Source of the DNA: Wansuia hejianensis
GTDB lineage: Bacteria > Bacillota > Clostridia > Lachnospirales > Lachnospiraceae
Assembly: GCF_014337215.1 (NCBI RefSeq)
Contig: NZ_CP060635.1
Location: 943,501 to 1,007,500, forward strand
Direction: 5' to 3'
DNA length: 64,000 bases
Part shown: piece by piece, positions 51,799-60,147 of the stretch
How the letters are laid out: the number at the start of each line of letters is the position of its first letter
Numbering within the stretch: the stretch's first letter is position 1
The notes under the pieces: generated by a model
Told to the model about the DNA's origin: nothing
The model's input: the letters and a program-made list of their open reading frames with translations, nothing else
Database searches by the model: none
Program-made: the position numbers and the translations under genes

Positions 51799-52758
51799 TT
51801 GCGAAAACCATGTATTGTTCTTACAGGGCCCACTGCGGTGGGCAAGACGAAATTATCCCTTTCGCTGGCAAAGGCGCTGAACGGTTCCATCATTTCCGCT
51901 GATTCCATGCAGGTCTATAAGCACATGGATATCGGCTCCGCCAAGATCTGCCCTGAAGAGATGGAAGGGGTCCCCCATTATCTGATCGACGTGCTGGAAC
52001 CGGAGGCCGATTTTAATGTGGTTTTATTCCAGCAGATGGCGAAAAGCGCCATGAAAGAAATCTACGGGGCCGGAAGAATTCCCATCGTGACGGGAGGAAC
52101 TGGCTTTTATATACAGGCACTTTTAAAAGAAGTGGATTTCAGCGAAAGCGGCGGCGTATCCCCGTTCAGGGAAAGGCTGGAGGCTGAGGCTGCGGAAAAA
52201 GGCCCGGAATATCTCCACGGACTCCTGGCTGAGAGAGATCCTCAGGCCGCGCGGGAGATCCATCCTCACAACCTGAAGAGAGTGATCCGCGCCCTGGAAT
52301 ACTATGAAGAGACAGGGCGGCAGATTTCCGGGCACAATGAGATTCAGCGTGAAAAGGAATCTCCCTATTGTTATGCGTATTTTGTGCTGAATGACGACAG
52401 GGACAGGCTATACCGCCAGATCGACAGACGGGTGGATCAGATGATGAAGGCAGGGCTTCTGGAAGAAGTGAGAAGTTTGTATGACAGAGGGCTGACAGAG
52501 GAAAACGTCTCCATGAAGGGCCTCGGCTACAAGGAACTCTTTCCCTTTCTTCGTGGGGAAATCACGCTGGAAGAAGCAGTACGCGTAATCAAACGGGATA
52601 CCAGGCATTTTGCCAAACGGCAGCTCACTTGGTTCCGGAGAGAAAAAGAAGTAATCTGGCTGAATAAGCCGGAATTTTCATATGATGAGCAGGCTATACT
52701 GGACTATATGCTGGACTTGTGGCAGAAAAAGCTTAGAGAGGAAGAACAGAGAAAATGA
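51799..52758 (+). CDS. miaA: tRNA dimethylallyltransferase
   Basis: A 319-residue enzyme that prenylates A37 of tRNAs reading UNN codons. P-loop LTGPTAVGKTKLS, DSMQVYKHMDIGSAK, IVTGGTGFYIQALL and the C-terminal TWFRREKE are typical. I favour TTG at 51799 because AGGTGA sits 5 bases upstream and the protein then begins MRKPCIVLTGPT; GTG at 51790, right after the mutL stop, is the alternative. The end overlaps the next gene as ATGA. Confidence 0.93.
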   Translation: MRKPCIVLTGPTAVGKTKLSLSLAKALNGSIISADSMQVYKHMDIGSAKICPEEMEGVPHYLIDVLEPEADFNVVLFQQMAKSAMKEIYGAGRIPIVTGGTGFYIQALLKEVDFSESGGVSPFRERLEAEAAEKGPEYLHGLLAERDPQAAREIHPHNLKRVIRALEYYEETGRQISGHNEIQREKESPYCYAYFVLNDDRDRLYRQIDRRVDQMMKAGLLEEVRSLYDRGLTEENVSMKGLGYKELFPFLRGEITLEEAVRVIKRDTRHFAKRQLTWFRREKEVIWLNKPEFSYDEQAILDYMLDLWQKKLREEEQRK

Positions 52759-54044
52759 TCAATCAGAAGGCAGAGATGTATGAAAAAATAGGAATCAGCA
52801 GAGAAGTATGGGAGTACGGAGAGCATACGGCAGAACGTCTAAGCAGCCGTTTTCAGCAGATTGATGAGACCGCCGAGTACAACCAGCTGAAGGTGATCCG
52901 CGCCATGCAGGAAAACCGCGTGAGTGAAGCCTGCCTCTATGCCTCCAGCGGCTACGGCTACAATGACATCGGGCGCGACACCCTGGAAAAGGTATACGCG
53001 TCAGCCTTTAGCACAGAGGATGCCCTTGTGCGCCCCCAGATCGCCTGCGGAACCCACGCGCTGGCAGTGGCGCTGTCCGGAAACCTGCGCCCCGGCGACG
53101 AACTGCTTTCTCCGGTGGGTAAGCCCTACGACACACTGGAAGAGGTCATAGGCATCCGTCCCTCCAATGGTTCGCTGGCAGAATACGGAGTCTCTTACCG
53201 CCAGGTTGATCTTTTGCCTGACGGTTCCTTCGACTATGAAGGAATCCGGAAAGCAGTCAATGATAAGACAAAGCTGGTCACCATCCAGCGTTCAAAGGGC
53301 TATCAGACCCGGCCGACACTGTCTGTACAGCGGATCGGTGAGCTGATCCGTTTTATAAAAAGTATCCGGCCTGATCTGATCTGTATGGTAGATAATTGTT
53401 ATGGGGAATTCGTAGAAGAGCAGGAGCCGTCCGAGGTGGGTGCAGATCTGATGGTCGGCTCCCTGATTAAGAATCCGGGCGGCGGGCTGGCTCCCATCGG
53501 CGGATATATTGCCGGCAGAAGAGAGTATGTGGAAAACGCCGCTTACCGCCTGACCTCGCCGGGGCTGGGCAAAGAGGTGGGTGCTACTCTGGGTGTAAAC
53601 CAATCCTTTTATCAGGGCTTTTTCCTAGCTCCGTCTGTGACGGCCGCGGCGTTGAAGGGAGCGGTTTTTGCAGCGAATATTTATGAACGGCTGGGCTTCC
53701 CGGTCCTTCCGGACGGAAAGGAGAGCCGCCACGACATTATCCAGGCGGTGACCCTGGGAAGTCCGGAGGCGGTCATCGCCTTCTGCCGGGGCATCCAGGC
53801 AGCCGCCCCTGTAGACAGCTATGTAGCCCCGGAGCCGTGGGCCATGCCGGGCTATGATTCGGACGTAATCATGGCGGCGGGCGCCTTTGTCCAGGGTTCT
53901 TCCATCGAGCTGAGCGCCGACGGCCCCATTAAGCCGCCTTATGCAGTCTATTTCCAGGGCGGCCTGACCTGGGCACACGCGAAGCTGGGCATCCTGATGA
54001 GCCTGCAAAAGCTCTGGGAGGCGAATTTAGTGGTTCTTCCCTGA
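52755..54044 (+). CDS. Methionine gamma-lyase family PLP enzyme (YnbB-like)
   Basis: A 429-residue fold type I PLP protein of the family once called aluminium resistance proteins. The PLP lysine is in GSLIKNPGGGLAP; RPQIACGTHALAVALSGNLRPGDELL and MVDNCYGEFVE are other hallmarks. The true substrate is uncertain. The Bacillus relative ynbB also lies downstream of miaA. Translationally coupled to miaA by ATGA overlap. Confidence 0.88.
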   Translation: MINQKAEMYEKIGISREVWEYGEHTAERLSSRFQQIDETAEYNQLKVIRAMQENRVSEACLYASSGYGYNDIGRDTLEKVYASAFSTEDALVRPQIACGTHALAVALSGNLRPGDELLSPVGKPYDTLEEVIGIRPSNGSLAEYGVSYRQVDLLPDGSFDYEGIRKAVNDKTKLVTIQRSKGYQTRPTLSVQRIGELIRFIKSIRPDLICMVDNCYGEFVEEQEPSEVGADLMVGSLIKNPGGGLAPIGGYIAGRREYVENAAYRLTSPGLGKEVGATLGVNQSFYQGFFLAPSVTAAALKGAVFAANIYERLGFPVLPDGKESRHDIIQAVTLGSPEAVIAFCRGIQAAAPVDSYVAPEPWAMPGYDSDVIMAAGAFVQGSSIELSADGPIKPPYAVYFQGGLTWAHAKLGILMSLQKLWEANLVVLP

Positions 54045-54063
54045 AAGGGAGAAAGGAAATACC

Positions 54064-55242
54064 ATGAAGAAACGGATTGTCATCATCGGCGGCGGCGCAT
54101 CCGGCCTGATGGCCGCCATACAGGCGGCAAGGGGCGGCGCGTCAGTCACTCTGCTGGAAAGGAATGAAAAGCCGGGGAAGAAATTACTGGCCACTGGCAA
54201 CGGCCGGTGTAACCTGACGAACCTTCTACAGAAGGAGTCCTGTTATCACGGAGATCAGCGGGAGTTCGCCTGGAAGGTTATCGGCGGTTTTCCGGCGGAC
54301 CGGACGATCGCATTCTTTTCCTCTCTGGGCATCTATACAAAGAATAGGGACGGCTGGATCTATCCTAACAGCGACCAAGCAGCCAGCGTCCTGCAGGTGC
54401 TTTTGATGGAGGCTTCCAGCCTGAAGGTGAAGATGAAAACCAGAGAAGCTGTGAGATCGGTTAAAAAAGTGGGCTGTACGTTTCTTACCGAAACAGAAAC
54501 CTGGAAATACGAATCGGATGCAGTCATCGTAGCCTGCGGAAGTCCCGCCTCTTCCATCGAGGGGGCTTCAGACACAGCCTGTGCCATAGCGGAGAGCTTC
54601 GGCCATACAGTCATTCCCTTCCGCCCCGCTCTGGTCCCGCTGAGAGGGCAGGGGAGCTGGTTTTCCAAATGGGCCGGCGTCCGTATATCCGCTTCTGCGA
54701 CACTGATATTGGCAGGGGCAGACGCCCGGACAGAAACGGGAGAGATTCAGCTGACAGATTATGGTATATCGGGAATCCCTGTTTTCCAGCTGAGCAGATT
54801 TGCGGTCAGAGCGCTGGACGAAGGGTGCAGCGTTCTGGTACGCCTGGACTTTCTGCCCGGTTATGAACGGGAGAATTTGCACACTTATCTGGAATGGCGC
54901 AGGGAGCAATGCCCCTATAAAACGCTCCAGCAATCGCTGATCGGGCTGGTTCCCGACAGGCTGATTCCGCTGGTGGCCTCTGCTGAAGCGGATATTCCAC
55001 AGACCGTATCCTTTTTGAAGGGATTTCCCGTTGGAATCCGGGGAGCCGCGTCCCTGGCCCAGGCACAGGTCTGTTCCGGAGGCGTCAGCACCGCAGAATT
55101 AACGGAGCATCTGGAATCCATGAAGATACCCGGCCTCTATTTCGTGGGAGAAGCGGTGGATGTGGACGGTTCCTGCGGCGGTTATAATCTGCAGTGGGCC
55201 TGGTCCAGCGGAGCGGCGGCAGGTATTCACAGCAGGGAATAA
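54064..55242 (+). CDS. HI0933/BaiN-type flavoprotein
   Basis: A 392-residue NAD(P)/FAD-dependent oxidoreductase. FAD motif VIIGGGASGLMAAIQAA, the family block NEKPGKKLLATGNGRCNLTN and C-terminal GLYFVGEAVDVDGSCGGYNLQWAW split in two. The named relative BaiN takes part in bile acid dehydroxylation in gut clostridia, but most family members are of unknown function and this copy is among tRNA and repair genes. Start 20 bases after the previous stop, with AGGGAGAAAGG. Confidence 0.85.
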   Translation: MKKRIVIIGGGASGLMAAIQAARGGASVTLLERNEKPGKKLLATGNGRCNLTNLLQKESCYHGDQREFAWKVIGGFPADRTIAFFSSLGIYTKNRDGWIYPNSDQAASVLQVLLMEASSLKVKMKTREAVRSVKKVGCTFLTETETWKYESDAVIVACGSPASSIEGASDTACAIAESFGHTVIPFRPALVPLRGQGSWFSKWAGVRISASATLILAGADARTETGEIQLTDYGISGIPVFQLSRFAVRALDEGCSVLVRLDFLPGYERENLHTYLEWRREQCPYKTLQQSLIGLVPDRLIPLVASAEADIPQTVSFLKGFPVGIRGAASLAQAQVCSGGVSTAELTEHLESMKIPGLYFVGEAVDVDGSCGGYNLQWAWSSGAAAGIHSRE

Positions 55243-55299
55243 GCTGTCAGGCCGCAGTGATGTGGGGCTTTATGAATACAATGCCTGATTGGAGGAAGT

Positions 55300-56907
55300 A
55301 TGATACAGATCACACAGTTGAAAATGCCTGTCTTGCATACGAGGGAGGAGCTGGAGGCGCAGATCGCAGGGGTTCTGAGAGTCCGTCCGGAGGAAATTAA
55401 AGGCTGGAAGATTGCCCGCAGGTCCATAGATGCCAGAAAAAGAGAAGATCTTAAAATGGTATATACGATTTATGCAGAAATCACTGCTGAGAAAAAAATC
55501 CTCGCTAAGGGTAAACATAAAAATATTATGTCTATCCATCCGGAGCGGTATCATTTTCCAATGCCCGGTGATGAGAAACTTCTTTACCCGCCGGTCATAG
55601 TGGGCAGCGGCCCGGCAGGGCTGTTCTGTGGATATATGCTGGCCCGTCAGGGCTACCGGCCCGTAATTCTGGAGCAGGGAGACCCCGCCGCGATCCGCCG
55701 CGAGAAGGTGGAAGCCTTCTGGAAGGGCGGACGCCTGGACCCGGACAGCAATATACAGTTCGGAGAAGGCGGGGCCGGAACCTTCTCTGACGGGAAGCTG
55801 AACACCGGAGTAAAGGATAAAAACGGACGGAACCAGGAAGTTCTGAGGATCTTTGTGGAAGCCGGAGCGCCCGAAGAAATCCTCTATGACGCCCGCCCGC
55901 ATCTGGGGACAGACCTTCTGCTAAAAATCGTAGAGCATATGAGGAATCAGATACTGGAAATGGGCGGAGAGGTGCGTTTCCGTGCAAAGGCCGTCCGTCT
56001 CGTCACAGAGGGAGATAAGGTGAAGGGAGTAAGGCTGCAGGACGGTGAAACGATACCCGCCCAGGCAGTAGTGCTGGCTATCGGCCACAGTGCCCGGGAC
56101 ACCTTTTCCATGCTGTATGAGCAGGGCCTTAAAATGCAGCCAAAGTCTTTCGCCGTAGGAGTACGGGTGGAACACCCCCAGCAGATGATCACCGACAGCC
56201 AATACGGCCCGGATGCGCCGGAGATTCTCGGCGCCGCCAGCTACCGGCTGGCCCACACCCTGAAAAACGGGCGGGGAATCTATTCCTTCTGCATGTGCCC
56301 GGGCGGCTATGTGGTCAACGCCTCTTCGGAGCAGGGACTTTTGGCTGTCAATGGAATGAGCTATCACGCCCGGGATTCCCGTAACGCAAACAGTGCGATC
56401 GTCGTGACCGTAGGCCCTTCAGATTTTTCCGGCTGCCATGCGGAGGGAACCCCCTCCGTTCTGGATGGCCTGGCCTTTCAGCGGCGTCTGGAACGGGAGG
56501 CCTTTCTATGCGGAGGCGGGGCCATTCCGGTCCAGCGCTTTGAAGATTTCTGCCGGAACCGCCCGGGCGGACCGGGAAGTTATGAGCCGTGCATGAAAGG
56601 CCGCTACGAATATGCCAATGTCCGGAGCATCTTCCCGGAATTTCTGGCCGTTTCCCTGGAACAGGGCATTACAGCTCTGAACAGGAAGCTTCCGGGCTTC
56701 TCCCTTCCTGATACGCTGCTGTCGGGCGTGGAGAGCAGGACGTCTTCCCCTGTGAGAATCTGCAGGGACGATCTGCTGGAAAGTAACGTCAGGGGCATCT
56801 ATCCCTGCGGGGAAGGGGCCGGCTATGCGGGGGGCATCACCTCGGCTGCCATGGACGGGCTGCGGGTGGCAGAGGCCATCGGGAAAAAATATATGAATAT
56901 TTTATGA
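55300..56907 (+). CDS. FAD-dependent protein of the COG2509 type
   Basis: A 535-residue flavoprotein. An N-terminal ferredoxin-like segment (about 1-80) precedes the dinucleotide fold (PPVIVGSGPAGLFCGYMLAR); GGAGTFSDGKLNTGVKDK, MCPGGYVVNAS and YPCGEGAGYAGGITSAAMDG are characteristic. The reaction is unknown. RBS GGAGG before ATG 55300. It follows another flavoprotein in the same direction, with a gap of 57 bases. Confidence 0.87.
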   Translation: MIQITQLKMPVLHTREELEAQIAGVLRVRPEEIKGWKIARRSIDARKREDLKMVYTIYAEITAEKKILAKGKHKNIMSIHPERYHFPMPGDEKLLYPPVIVGSGPAGLFCGYMLARQGYRPVILEQGDPAAIRREKVEAFWKGGRLDPDSNIQFGEGGAGTFSDGKLNTGVKDKNGRNQEVLRIFVEAGAPEEILYDARPHLGTDLLLKIVEHMRNQILEMGGEVRFRAKAVRLVTEGDKVKGVRLQDGETIPAQAVVLAIGHSARDTFSMLYEQGLKMQPKSFAVGVRVEHPQQMITDSQYGPDAPEILGAASYRLAHTLKNGRGIYSFCMCPGGYVVNASSEQGLLAVNGMSYHARDSRNANSAIVVTVGPSDFSGCHAEGTPSVLDGLAFQRRLEREAFLCGGGAIPVQRFEDFCRNRPGGPGSYEPCMKGRYEYANVRSIFPEFLAVSLEQGITALNRKLPGFSLPDTLLSGVESRTSSPVRICRDDLLESNVRGIYPCGEGAGYAGGITSAAMDGLRVAEAIGKKYMNIL

Positions 56908-57005
56908 AGTCATATACTTTGTTTTCGTTTTGTGCTAGAATAAAAATTGACTTTTTGAGTTTGCCATCTGGTTCTCTGTCTGGAAGAGAGTAGATCGGAG
57001 CGACC

Positions 57006-57710
57006 ATGGAGAAACTAATTACCATGAAGACATTACCGGCGGAAGAACAGCCGTATGAAAAGTGTGTGGACCAGGGTCCGGAGGTTTTAAGTGACGCAGA
57101 ATTGCTTTCAGTGATCCTGCGGTGCGGATCTCAGGGATGCACTTCTCTGCAGCTGGCGAAGGAAGTTCTGAAGCTCTGCCGGTTTGAAGAGGGACTTACC
57201 GGCATTCATCATCTGTCGCTGCAGCAGCTGCAGGAATTGAAGGGGATCGGACAGGTGAAGGCGGTGCAGATAAAATGTATTGGGGAGCTGTCCAAGCGGA
57301 TCGCTAAAACCGAGGCCAAAAGGGTCCTGGATTTTAAGGAGCCGGAATCTATCGCGCATTATTATATGGAGACTCTTCGCCATGAAGAGCAGGAGCATGT
57401 GATATGCATGATGCTGGACACGAAGAATCATTTTCTGGGAGATATCTGTCTGACCAAAGGGACGGTGAACACATCTCTGATATCCCCCAGGGAGTTGTTT
57501 TTGGAGGCTCTTGCTTTCCATGCGGTTCATTTAATACTGGTCCATAATCATCCGAGCGGAGATCCTTCTCCCAGCGCTGAAGATATCCAGGTGACCAGGC
57601 GGATCGCCAGAGCAGGAGCTTTGTTGGGGATTACCCTGCTGGATCATATCGTGATTGGCGGACAGAATTATGTGAGCCTGTTTGAGGCGGGGATATTTAA
57701 TGAACGGTAA
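57006..57710 (+). CDS. radC: RadC family JAB1/MPN protein
   Basis: A 234-residue protein: an N-terminal helix-hairpin-helix region (about 28-95; LSDAELLSVILRCG, LQELKGIGQVKAVQ) and a C-terminal JAMM metal site with H180, H182 and D193 (VHNHPSGDPSPSAED). Despite the name, a repair role is unproven. It precedes mreB, as in many Firmicutes. An extended -10 (TGCTAGAAT, ending 56941) lies upstream, with no clear -35. Confidence 0.94.
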   Translation: MEKLITMKTLPAEEQPYEKCVDQGPEVLSDAELLSVILRCGSQGCTSLQLAKEVLKLCRFEEGLTGIHHLSLQQLQELKGIGQVKAVQIKCIGELSKRIAKTEAKRVLDFKEPESIAHYYMETLRHEEQEHVICMMLDTKNHFLGDICLTKGTVNTSLISPRELFLEALAFHAVHLILVHNHPSGDPSPSAEDIQVTRRIARAGALLGITLLDHIVIGGQNYVSLFEAGIFNER

Positions 57711-57733
57711 TCCAAAGAGGGGATTTGGTACGA

Positions 57734-58750
57734 ATGCTGTTTCAACGAGTTTACGGCATAGATTTGGGCACCAGCAATGTTAAAATCTATGATCAGAAGA
57801 AGGATACAATCACAAAAGAAAAAAACATGATAGCAGTGCGCGATAAAGATACGGTCTTTGCTGTGGGTAATGAAGCCTATGAGATGTTCGAGAAATCACC
57901 GGAGAACATTGATGTGGTGACTCCCATGTCCAATGGCCGTATTAGTGATGTCATGCTGGTAGAAGCGATTCTGCACACTTTACTCGCCCGCTGCCATACA
58001 TTTATGGGTTATCATCCGACTCTGTATTTCTCTGTTCCCATGGATATGACCGAGATCGAAAAGAGAGCCTATTATTCCATCGCCCACAGGGGCAAGCTGA
58101 AAAAATGCCGGGTTTTTCTGGTGGAGAAGCCGATTGCCGACGCCCTGGCACTGGGAATACCCATCCACAGAACCCGGGGGTCCATGATCGCCAACATCGG
58201 CGCACAGAGCACGGAGCTCTCCGTGATTGCGGATGAGCGTGTGATCATCAGCAAGATCTTCCCGATTGGCGGGAAGCAGTTCAACGCGGCAATAGCTGCC
58301 GGCGTCAGAAGGAAGAACAGTTTCCAGATCAGCCGGAAGACTGCCAAGCGTCTGAAGATCTCTCTGACTGATCTGGCCGCTGAGAAGCAGGAGGGACGCA
58401 AGGTGATGGGCATTGATACAGTAACCGGGCTTCCCAGGGACGGAATTGTAACCTCCTACACTGTGACGGCCACCGTGAGAGAGCAGGTGATCAGGATTGC
58501 AGATGAGATCAGAAAATTCCTGGAACGCACGCCTCCCCAGGTGCGGGCAAATATCATGTCCGAGGGAATCTATCTGACGGGAGGCAGCACACAGCTTCCC
58601 GGGCTGGACCGTTTTCTAAGCGGTTACCTGGGATGCCCGGTTCAGCTGTCTCAGTATTTTGACCTGTGCACAATCTGCGGGCTGAAGGAACTGATCAACC
58701 ATCCGGCACTGCATCGCTGGGCTTTTACTCCGAAAAAACGACATTATTGA
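57734..58750 (+). CDS. mreB: Rod-shape determining protein MreB
   Basis: A 338-residue actin homologue. Phosphate loop 1 is YGIDLGTSNVKIYD; ANIGAQSTELSVIA forms the second; EGIYLTGGSTQLPGLD the adenosine motif. It forms membrane-bound filaments that guide lateral wall synthesis with MreCD and PBP2, whose genes follow. ATG at 57734 is better spaced from GAGGGGAT than TTG at 57725. Confidence 0.95.
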   Translation: MLFQRVYGIDLGTSNVKIYDQKKDTITKEKNMIAVRDKDTVFAVGNEAYEMFEKSPENIDVVTPMSNGRISDVMLVEAILHTLLARCHTFMGYHPTLYFSVPMDMTEIEKRAYYSIAHRGKLKKCRVFLVEKPIADALALGIPIHRTRGSMIANIGAQSTELSVIADERVIISKIFPIGGKQFNAAIAAGVRRKNSFQISRKTAKRLKISLTDLAAEKQEGRKVMGIDTVTGLPRDGIVTSYTVTATVREQVIRIADEIRKFLERTPPQVRANIMSEGIYLTGGSTQLPGLDRFLSGYLGCPVQLSQYFDLCTICGLKELINHPALHRWAFTPKKRHY

Positions 58751-58767
58751 CAGGATGAGAGGCAGCC

Positions 58768-59619
58768 ATGAAGAAAAAAAAGAAATTTCACATAAAAAGC
58801 AGACATCTTCTGGTCATCATGACCTTTGTATGTATCAGTGCCATCGCATTGACGGTGACGAAGACGGTTTCTATCTCGCCGGTCAGAGAAGCGGCGGGCA
58901 TGCTGATTGTCCCATTTCAGAATGGAATCAATTCTGTCGGCAGCTGGCTCTCTGAGAAGCAGAGCGGCTTCCAGAACGTGGAAAAGCTTGCCGGGGAAAA
59001 CAGCGCTCTGCAGGATAAGGTAGACCAGCTGACAGAAGAGAACAGCATTTTAAGCCAGAACCAGGAAGAGTTAAAGCGTCTCCGTGACCTCTACCAGCTG
59101 GACGGAGACTATTCAGAATATGATAAAGTGGCCGCCCAGGTGATCTCCAAGGATCCTGGCAACTGGTACAGCACTTTCATCATCAACCGCGGAACCAACG
59201 ACGGCATAGCTGTGGACATGAACGTCATCAGCGGAGGAGGCCTGGTGGGAATCGTGACGGAGGTGGGACAGGACTGGGCGACGGTTCGTTCCATCATCGA
59301 CGACGCCAGCAGCGTCAGCGCCATGACAGTATCCACATCAGACACCTGTATTGTTTCCGGGGACCTCCGCCTGCTGGACGAGGGTAAACTGGCCTTCGGG
59401 CAGATGAACACAGATAATGTAATTACGGCCGGTGAGAAAATTGTCACGTCTAATATCAGCGATAAATACTTAAAAGGGATTTTGATCGGATATGTGGAAG
59501 AAGTGACCGAGGATTCCAACCATTTGACCAAGACCGGTTATATCATTCCGGCCGTGGATTTCCAGCACATTCAGGAGGTGCTGGTGATCAAAGAACTGAA
59601 ATCAGCAGGAGGGGAGTAA
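58768..59619 (+). CDS. mreC: Rod-shape determining protein MreC
   Basis: A 283-residue bitopic protein: a basic N-terminus, membrane helix (about 12-35), coiled coil (about 72-108; AGENSALQDKVDQLTEEN) and tandem beta barrels (about 115-280; VISKDPGNWYSTFIINRGTN, GGGLVGIVTEVG). It links MreB to the periplasmic-side wall machinery. Stop TAA is followed immediately by the mreD ATG. Confidence 0.95.
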   Translation: MKKKKKFHIKSRHLLVIMTFVCISAIALTVTKTVSISPVREAAGMLIVPFQNGINSVGSWLSEKQSGFQNVEKLAGENSALQDKVDQLTEENSILSQNQEELKRLRDLYQLDGDYSEYDKVAAQVISKDPGNWYSTFIINRGTNDGIAVDMNVISGGGLVGIVTEVGQDWATVRSIIDDASSVSAMTVSTSDTCIVSGDLRLLDEGKLAFGQMNTDNVITAGEKIVTSNISDKYLKGILIGYVEEVTEDSNHLTKTGYIIPAVDFQHIQEVLVIKELKSAGGE

Positions 59620-60147
59620 ATGCGCAGAAAAATTGTGACGCTGCTTGTGATTTTAGCGACCTTTTTGCTGCAGAGCACACTGATGCAGGCCCTGCCGATT
59701 TCTTATGTGACGCCGAATTTACTTCTGATACTGACGGTTTCCTTCGGGTTCATGCACGGCAAGCGGACAGGGCTGTGGGTTGGTTTCCTCTGCGGGCTTT
59801 CCATTGATCTGTTCTACAGCAACCTGTTCGGGTTTTATGCCCTTGTGTATATGTATATCGGCTATTTGAACGGGCTCTTGTATAAGGTGTTTTTTGATGA
59901 GGATATCAAAGTTCCGATGATCCTGGTTGCAGTCAGTGATCTGGGCTATAATCTGCTTTTTTATGTGATACAGTTTGCATTCCGGATGCGTTTTGATTTC
60001 GGCGCCTATTTTCAACATACAATTCTTCCGGAAATGGTGTATACTGTATTGCTGACGATTATTTTCTACAGAATTTATTTTTTTATCAACAAGAAACTTG
60101 TGGCAGATGAATTGGAGGGACAGCAATCACCTTGGTTAAGAAAATAA
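59620..60147 (+). CDS. mreD: Rod-shape determining protein MreD
   Basis: A 175-residue integral membrane protein with about five hydrophobic helices; the segment TPNLLLILTVSFGFMHGKRTG followed by GLSIDLFYSNLFGFYALVYMYIGYL, read in parts, is typical. Starts with no gap after mreC (RBS GGAGGGG in its end) and overlaps pbp2 by 16 bases. Confidence 0.92.
   Translation: MRRKIVTLLVILATFLLQSTLMQALPISYVTPNLLLILTVSFGFMHGKRTGLWVGFLCGLSIDLFYSNLFGFYALVYMYIGYLNGLLYKVFFDEDIKVPMILVAVSDLGYNLLFYVIQFAFRMRFDFGAYFQHTILPEMVYTVLLTIIFYRIYFFINKKLVADELEGQQSPWLRK

Noticed and set aside
54064..55242. Bile acid dehydroxylation operon, from the BaiN resemblance
   Set aside because: No other bai gene is nearby; the HI0933 family is widespread and mostly of unknown function.
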